From Micromonospora orduensis (lineage in GTDB: Bacteria > Actinomycetota > Actinomycetes > Mycobacteriales > Micromonosporaceae), in NCBI RefSeq assembly GCF_006228125.1, contig NZ_VDFY01000151.1:1-49584 (forward strand): a stretch of 49,584 bases of DNA. Direction: 5' to 3'. The position numbers and the translations under genes are program-made. Under the pieces are notes generated by a model that saw only the letters and a program-made list of their open reading frames with translations, had not been told where the DNA came from and did no database searches. Position 1 is the stretch's first letter. Every line of letters starts with the position of its first letter. Positions 46,077-49,584 of the stretch are shown piece after piece.

Positions 46077-46178
46077 ATGATCGACTCTTCTGCCCAGGAG
46101 GGCAGCAGTAGCCAGCCGGGTCGTGCCCGGCATATCCCCGTACCGACGACCCCGGGAGCCCTGAGCGACCCGTGTTGA
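46077..46178 (+). CDS. Putative 33-aa leaderless leader peptide
   Basis: ATG 46077 begins 7 nt after a TAAAAT box and runs 33 codons to TGA 46176-46178 (MIDSSAQEGSSSQPG... ending GALSDPC). The stop overlaps the GTG start of the CBS-domain gene at 46172. That GTG lacks a well-spaced Shine-Dalgarno (GGGAG is 14 nt away), so reinitiation after this ORF is a reasonable way to translate it. No run of one amino acid suggests classical attenuation. Coding status is inferred from layout only. Confidence 0.45.
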   Translation: MIDSSAQEGSSSQPGRARHIPVPTTPGALSDPC

Positions 46179-47527
46179 TCGTCGTTGGTCTCCTTCTGAT
46201 CATCATTCTCACTGCCGCCACCGGCTACTTCGTGGCGCAGGAGTTCGGCTACGTCGCCGTCGACCGGGGCAAGCTGCGCCAGCTCGCCGACGACGGCGAC
46301 CAGGCAGCCGCCCGCGCGCTGACCGTCACCAGCCGGCTCTCCTTCATGCTCTCCGGAGCGCAGCTCGGCATCACCGTCACCGCCCTGCTTGTCGGTTACG
46401 TCGCCGAGCCGTACCTGGGCGGTGGTCTCGCCGAGCTGCTCGGCGTGGCCGGCGTCAGCGAGTCGGTAAGCCTGCCGCTGTCGGTGGCGCTGGCCCTGAT
46501 CATCGCCACCGTGGTCCAGATGGTCCTCGGTGAGCTGGCCCCGAAGAACCTGGCCATCGCGCGGGCCGAGCCGCTGGCCCGGGCGCTGAGCCGGTCCACC
46601 CTGATCTACCTGGCCGTCGCCGGGCCGTTGATCCGGCTCTTCGACCGGGCATCGGTACGGCTGCTGCGCCGCGTCGGCATCGAGCCGATCGAGGAGCTGC
46701 CCAGCGGCGCCACACCCGCCGACCTGGAGCAGATCATCGCCGAGTCCCGCGAGGAGGGCAGCCTCGACGCCGAGATGTCCACGCTGCTCGACCGGGGACT
46801 CGACTTCCGCGAACTCACCGCCGGTGAGGCCATGGTGCCCCGGGTCGACGTGCACACCGTACGGGCCCACGAACCGGTGAGCCGGGTGGTCGAGTTGCTC
46901 GACACCGGCCACTCCCGCTTCCCGGTACGCGGCGCTGAGGGCGTCGACGACCTGATCGGCATCGTCGGCATCGCCGACGTGCTCGGCGTACCCCCGGGGG
47001 AGCGGGCGACCACCCCGGTGAGTGCGGTGGCGGGGCCACCGTTGCTGGTGCCGGAGACGTTGCCGCTGCCCACTGTGCTGGACCGGCTGCGGTCCGGGCA
47101 CCGGCAGATGGCGTGCGTGGTCGACGAGTACGGCGGCTTCGCCGGCGTGATCACGCTTGAGGACATCGCCGAGGAACTCGTCGGCCCGATCCGGGACGAG
47201 GACGACCCGCCGGAGCGGGCACCGGCCCGGCAGGACGACGGGTCCTGGGTGGTGCCGGCCCGCTGGCGGATCGACGAGGTCGCCGACAGCACCGGCATCG
47301 CCCTGCCCGAGGCCCCCGAGTACGACACCCTGTCCGGGTTGGTGATGCGGGAGCTGGGCCGGGTGCCGGAGGTCGGCGACCGGCTGGAGATCAGCCTGCA
47401 ACCCGAGGGAGCGGACGGCGAGGAGAACGAGGCGGAGCCCCGGGCGCTGGTCGAGGTGCTGGCCGTGGACCGGCACGTGGCCGACTCGGTGCGGTTGCAG
47501 CTGACCAGACCCGAGGTGACCGCATGA
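46172..47527 (+). CDS. HlyC/CorC-family membrane protein (DUF21, CBS pair, CorC_HlyC)
   Basis: 451 aa from GTG 46172. The N-terminal DUF21 (CNNM) domain has about four helices: LIVVGLLLIIILTAATGYFV, SFMLSGAQLGITVTALLVGY, VVQMVLGELAPKNLAIARAE. Two CBS motifs follow (AMVPRVDVHTVRAHEPVSRV; HRQMACVVDEYGGFAGVITL), then the CorC_HlyC domain (TLSGLVMRELGRVPEVGDRL). Relatives are implicated in Mg2+/Co2+ efflux or homeostasis; the hemolysin name is historical. The start is preceded by the small leaderless ORF. The next gene overlaps by 4 bp. Confidence 0.93.
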   Translation: MLIVVGLLLIIILTAATGYFVAQEFGYVAVDRGKLRQLADDGDQAAARALTVTSRLSFMLSGAQLGITVTALLVGYVAEPYLGGGLAELLGVAGVSESVSLPLSVALALIIATVVQMVLGELAPKNLAIARAEPLARALSRSTLIYLAVAGPLIRLFDRASVRLLRRVGIEPIEELPSGATPADLEQIIAESREEGSLDAEMSTLLDRGLDFRELTAGEAMVPRVDVHTVRAHEPVSRVVELLDTGHSRFPVRGAEGVDDLIGIVGIADVLGVPPGERATTPVSAVAGPPLLVPETLPLPTVLDRLRSGHRQMACVVDEYGGFAGVITLEDIAEELVGPIRDEDDPPERAPARQDDGSWVVPARWRIDEVADSTGIALPEAPEYDTLSGLVMRELGRVPEVGDRLEISLQPEGADGEENEAEPRALVEVLAVDRHVADSVRLQLTRPEVTA

Positions 47528-48588
47528 GCCCCGGGATCGCACTGTTCAGTTCGGTGATCCTGCTGGCGCTGAACGGGTTCTTCGTGGCCGCCGAGTTCGC
47601 CCTGGTGGCCAGCAAGCGCTACCGCCTGGAGCAGGCGGCCGCGAACGGCGGTCGGGCGGCGCGGGCGGCGCTGGACGGCGTCCGCGAGCTGTCGCTGATG
47701 CTGGCCGGCGCGCAGCTCGGGATCACCCTGTGCACCCTGGGCCTCGGCGCCCTCGCCGAGCCGGCGATCGAGCACCTGCTCAGCCCGCTGCTGCACGCGG
47801 TGGGTCTGCCGGACGCGGCCAGTCACCTGATCGCCCTGATCTTCGCGCTCGGCGTGGTGACCTTCCTGCACCTGGTGGTGGGGGAGATGGCGCCGAAGTC
47901 GTGGGCGATCACCGACGCCGAACGCTCGGCGACGCTGCTCGCGCTGCCGTTCCGCGCCTTCGCCCGGGTCTCCCGGCCGGTGCTCTCCGCGCTCAACGCC
48001 CTGGCCAACGCGATCCTGCGGCTGTTCGGGGTCAACCAGCAGGACCAGCTCGCCCAGGTGCACGGTCCGGACGAGCTGCGGATCCTGCTGGAGCAGTCCC
48101 GTGAGCACGGCCTGCTCGGCGCCGAGCAGCACCAGTTGCTGACCAGCATGCTGGAGTTGCAGGGCACGTCGGTGGCCCAGGTGATGGAACCGTTCGCCAC
48201 CATGGTCACCGTCCGCCGCGACGACCCGGCTCAGCGCATCGAGGAGGTCAGCCGCGACAGCGGCCGGTCCCGCCTGGCGGTGCTGGACGAGGCGGGCGAC
48301 GTGTGCGGCCTGGTGCACGTGCGGGAGGCGGTACGGGTGGTCACCACCGGTCGCGCCGCCACCGCCGGGGAGTTGATGACGCACGCGTTCACCCTGCCGG
48401 CGACGTCGTCGGTGACCGAGGCGGTGGCGGCGATGCGGGCCCGGCAGTCGCAGCTCGCGTTGGTGCGCAACGGCGGCGGCCCGGCCCGGCCGATCGGGTT
48501 CGTCGCGCTGGAGGACCTGCTGGAGGAGGTCATCGGCGAGTTCGACGACGAGACCGACACGGTCCCGCGCGGGCGCAGATTGCGATGA
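47524..48588 (+). CDS. HlyC/CorC-family membrane protein (DUF21 and CBS pair)
   Basis: 354 aa, ATG overlapping the previous stop (ATGA). Same DUF21 plan (LFSSVILLALNGFFVAAEFA, LSLMLAGAQLGITLCTLGLG, HLVVGEMAPKSWAITDAERS) and a CBS pair (QVMEPFATMVTVRRDDPAQR; LVRNGGGPARPIGFVALEDL LEEVIGEFDDE). Unlike its partner it has no C-terminal CorC_HlyC domain. Such adjacent long and short pairs recur in actinobacteria and may form heterodimers. A strong hairpin follows. Confidence 0.93.
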   Translation: MSPGIALFSSVILLALNGFFVAAEFALVASKRYRLEQAAANGGRAARAALDGVRELSLMLAGAQLGITLCTLGLGALAEPAIEHLLSPLLHAVGLPDAASHLIALIFALGVVTFLHLVVGEMAPKSWAITDAERSATLLALPFRAFARVSRPVLSALNALANAILRLFGVNQQDQLAQVHGPDELRILLEQSREHGLLGAEQHQLLTSMLELQGTSVAQVMEPFATMVTVRRDDPAQRIEEVSRDSGRSRLAVLDEAGDVCGLVHVREAVRVVTTGRAATAGELMTHAFTLPATSSVTEAVAAMRARQSQLALVRNGGGPARPIGFVALEDLLEEVIGEFDDETDTVPRGRRLR

Positions 48589-48593
48589 CGGCG

Positions 48594-48627
48594 CGGCCCG
48601 GCCGTGCTGTGCGGCACGGCCGGGCCG
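48594..48627 (+). terminator. 14-bp-stem hairpin terminator
   Basis: Arms 48594-48607 and 48614-48627 are perfect complements around TGTGCG, starting 5 nt after the stop of the second CBS-domain gene. Confidence 0.8.
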
Positions 48628-48706
48628 GCCGGCTTGAGGTGACCTCCACCGGGTAGGCACGGCTGGTGCGGGACCGCCGGGGCCTCGCCCCGGAGGGAGG
48701 CGCGCG

Positions 48707-49584
48707 GTGCGGCTGACCGGGGTGTCGCGGGAGTCCGGTTGGACCGGGCTGTCCGTGCAGACCACGCTTCCCAACCCGAGCACCCGTCCGGGCCTGCGCC
48801 TGCCGGGGCGGGTGACAGTGGCCGCCGGCCCCGAGGACGTGCTCGTCCGCCACATCCGGCTCGGCCTGGTCACCACCGTCGAGCCGGACGATCCGGCGGC
48901 GCCGCGGCGGCTGATGCAGTTCCACCAGGTGCCCATCGCCGGCCGGTTCGTCGTACCGGCGGGTCGCCGGCGGGCGGTCGACTTCGCCATGCCGCTGCCG
49001 TGGGAGATCCCGGTGACCATGTTCGGCGGGGTGCCGCTGCTGAGTCTGCGGATGGGCCTGCGGACCGAGGTGTCCGTCGACCCGGATCTGGACCAGGGGG
49101 CCATGGTGCCGGTCTTCGTGCATCCGGTGCCCACGCAGCAGCACATCCTGGCGGCGTTGGACACGCTGGGCTTCGCGATCCGTCAGGCGGGGTTGCAGGA
49201 GGGCGGGCTGCCGGGTGTGGAGCACACCCTGCCGCTGCACCAGCGGTGGGGCTACTGGGTGGGGCCGCTCTACGCGGGGCCGATCACCGAACTTGAGCTG
49301 ATCTTCGTGACGAACTCGGCGGGCCTTGAGGTGATCATCTGGCTGGACCGGCGGTTGGCGCTGGCCGGGATCACCCACCAGAGCATCAGCCGGTTCCGGA
49401 TCTGGCACGCGGGCGCCGGGCAGCGGGACTGGGCCGCAACCGTGGACGGCTGGCTGCGCCAGGCGATCAACCGGCACGCCGCAGCCGCCGCGCACGCCGA
49501 CTGGTCCGCGCAGATCACCGAATCCGCCCATGTCAGCCGCCACCCGGACGAGCCGATCAAACCCGGCTACGGCCTGGGCGGCAC
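48707..49584 (+). CDS. Spo0M-like arrestin-fold protein, 3'-truncated by window end
   Basis: GTG 48707 follows GGAGGGAGG by 6 nt; 292 codons are present and the frame is open at the end. Spo0M (SpoOM) features are an N-terminal beta-sandwich (LSVQTTLPNPSTRPG, LPGRVTVAAGPEDVLVRHIR, LGLVTTVE), VPIAGRFVVPAGRRRAVDFA MPLPWEIPVT, and VSVDPDLDQGAMVPVFVHPV PTQQHILAALDTLGF. Spo0M affects sporulation in Bacillus; a role in spore formation here is an inference. The C-terminal part (YWVGPLYAGPITELELIFVT) is also family-like. Confidence 0.85.
   Translation, partial: MRLTGVSRESGWTGLSVQTTLPNPSTRPGLRLPGRVTVAAGPEDVLVRHIRLGLVTTVEPDDPAAPRRLMQFHQVPIAGRFVVPAGRRRAVDFAMPLPWEIPVTMFGGVPLLSLRMGLRTEVSVDPDLDQGAMVPVFVHPVPTQQHILAALDTLGFAIRQAGLQEGGLPGVEHTLPLHQRWGYWVGPLYAGPITELELIFVTNSAGLEVIIWLDRRLALAGITHQSISRFRIWHAGAGQRDWAATVDGWLRQAINRHAAAAAHADWSAQITESAHVSRHPDEPIKPGYGLGG

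Overview
This window comes from a very GC-rich actinomycete, most likely Micromonospora or a close relative in the Micromonosporaceae. The evidence is codon use, many GTG starts, the conserved actinobacterial order thyX-dapA-RNase J ... ftsK ... rimO-pgsA-cinA-clgR-pspA-pspM, and an lhr/nei2 DNA-repair pair. The genus is inferred from general character, not from a search. Bases 2-34 are a Nextera sequencing adapter with one mismatch, so the left edge is the end of a draft contig and not biology.

Layout. 35-6522: sugar-uptake locus with a truncated glycogen-debranching-type glycosidase, a divergent LacI regulator with a 16-bp-arm inverted repeat between them, and a lipoprotein binding protein plus two permeases without an ATPase. 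6559-10787: two GNAT acetyltransferases, a GT87 mannosyltransferase-like membrane enzyme, an AlkX/YcaQ-type crosslink-repair glycosylase and a DUF2752 protein. 10959-26290: the core block thyX, dapA, RNase J, two tandem YbjN-domain genes (minus strand), ftsK, a small membrane protein, a Gdx-type SMR exporter under a guanidine-III riboswitch, an ornithine-cyclodeaminase-like enzyme, rimO, pgsA, cinA, clgR, pspA, pspM. 26302-29949: a very large multicopper-oxidase-fold protein with three C-terminal FN3 domains that has lost most of its copper ligands. 30113-39223: nei2, a frameshifted secreted protein, a CPCC-family protein, a SAM hydroxide adenosyltransferase, a small acetyltransferase-like remnant, a lipoprotein, a 54-bp near-perfect palindrome, and lhr. 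39401-45991: a small unknown gene and a complete Mrp Na+/H+ antiporter operon (A/B fused, then C-D-E-F-G). 46077-48588: two CBS-domain HlyC/CorC-type membrane proteins preceded by a probable leaderless leader peptide. 48707-end: a Spo0M-like arrestin-fold protein cut by the window end.

How the parts work together. The block 10959-26290 is mostly housekeeping: dTMP and diaminopimelate synthesis, RNA decay, chromosome translocation, ribosomal protein modification, phospholipid synthesis, and the ClgR-PspA-PspM envelope-stress module. AlkX, Nei2 and Lhr form a DNA-repair theme. Mrp and the CBS proteins form a membrane and ion homeostasis theme.

Most interesting points: the copper-ligand-depleted multicopper oxidase, the guanidine-III riboswitch with a visible candidate switching helix, the recurrent TANNNT box 6-8 nt before start codons (leaderless transcription), the 33-codon leaderless ORF overlapping the start of a CBS-domain gene, and the long AT-rich palindrome near where a normally adjacent lhr-nei2 pair is split. 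I saw no tRNA, rRNA, CRISPR array, prophage or insertion sequence. No gap between genes exceeds 300 bases.
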